From positions 1 through 64,000 of the forward strand of contig OZ037838.1 of the NCBI GenBank assembly GCA_964035575.1: DNA of 64,000 nucleotides, given 5' to 3'. Under the pieces are notes generated by a model, which did not search any database, was not told the origin of the DNA, and was given only the letters and a program-made list of their open reading frames with translations. A program made the position numbers and the translations under genes. Of the stretch, positions 63,777-64,000 are shown one piece after another. The number at the start of each line of letters is the position of its first letter. Within the stretch, counting starts at the first letter, position 1. This stretch comes from Rhynchopus sp. YZ270_cl-10. Lineage: Eukaryota > Euglenozoa > Diplonemea > Diplonemida > Diplonemidae.

Positions 63777-64000
63777 ATGTTGGAAGGGGGATATCAAGAT
63801 CTCTATGGTCATATGATAGATGGAGATTTGGATGACTGCGCCAGAGAGCCCCCATCGAATGGATGGTCTAGATACCTGTCGGACATGCGTGAATCTTTGC
63901 GTCTCTCGGCTGAAACATCACAAATGCAGTTAGAAGATATAAATTTTTTCTGCAGCCAGTACGAAAGCTCTGCACCACACACTCAATACGATGTCTGTGA
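63777..64000 (+). CDS. Helitron Rep/helicase, second copy (start only)
   Basis: The first 74 codons of a protein closely matching the N-terminus of the Rep/helicase at 17780 (MLEGGYQDLYGHMIDGDLDD against MFEGGYQNLYGHMIEEDFDD). It is open to the window edge. Two extra residues (ESSAPHTQ) and a Tyr replacing a Cys in the QYDVC motif distinguish it. Whether the rest is intact cannot be seen. Confidence 0.85.
   Translation, partial: MLEGGYQDLYGHMIDGDLDDCAREPPSNGWSRYLSDMRESLRLSAETSQMQLEDINFFCSQYESSAPHTQYDVC

Larger units (their letters stand above)
54499..64000 (+). repeat. Segmental duplication, right copy (partner 8305-17990)
   Basis: It repeats the hairpin module, ARF, actin, unknown, CCCH, C2H2, mini-Rep and Rep/helicase start in the same order and orientation. 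It runs off the window inside the Rep gene. Confidence 0.95.

Noticed and set aside
1-64000. Retroelements or virus-derived elements
   Set aside because: I saw no reverse transcriptase, integrase, capsid or long-terminal-repeat structure anywhere in the window.

Overview
The window comes from a nuclear genome of a microbial eukaryote. It holds conventional actin and ARF genes, very short GT-AG introns (44-62 nt), the standard genetic code, a Rep/helicase DNA transposon of the Helitron superfamily, and very large satellite arrays. I see nothing bacterial and no telomere. I could not assign a lineage from the sequence.

Layout. 1-3627 is an octamer satellite (GCGGGTTT)n. 3631-4856 holds a hairpin module and ARF gene 1 (minus). 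5100-8297 is a satellite whose monomers (about 170-230 bp) each carry a variable tract of the 9-mer TGTGTACAC. 8305-14788 holds a second hairpin module and a minus-strand cluster: ARF 2, actin, a two-domain protein of unknown function and a CCCH zinc-finger protein. Around 15000-15265 lies an inverted 9-mer satellite. Plus-strand genes diverge from it: a C2H2 zinc-finger protein (15541-16411), a 180-residue 'mini-Rep' (16921-17463), and a 2015-residue Helitron Rep/helicase with a C-terminal OTU domain (17780-23827). Two more hairpin modules (24113-24745) lead into another octamer array and then a 20 kb satellite (25266-45498). That satellite has 540-644 bp units that reverse the strand of the octamer inside every unit. 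45508-45621 holds three very strong hairpins. 45622-49057 has no recognisable gene but contains two inverted-repeat elements. 49058-49655 is octamer plus a G-rich 9-mer array, and 49675-54470 is the TGTGTACAC satellite again. From 54499 to the end the block starting at 8305 repeats in the same order and strand (ARF 3, actin, unknown, CCCH, C2H2, mini-Rep, start of the Rep/helicase). The offset is about 46 kb.

Interpretation. The window is slightly more than one unit of a segmental tandem duplication. Every gene in the second copy remains open. The gene block is bounded by copies of a hairpin module that also carries two direct and one inverted copy of TTTATGGACAG. A plus-strand transposase pair and a minus-strand host-like set are therefore inherited together. 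They may be a multigene cargo of a giant Helitron-type element, or an amplified host locus with a resident transposon. The sequence alone does not decide this.
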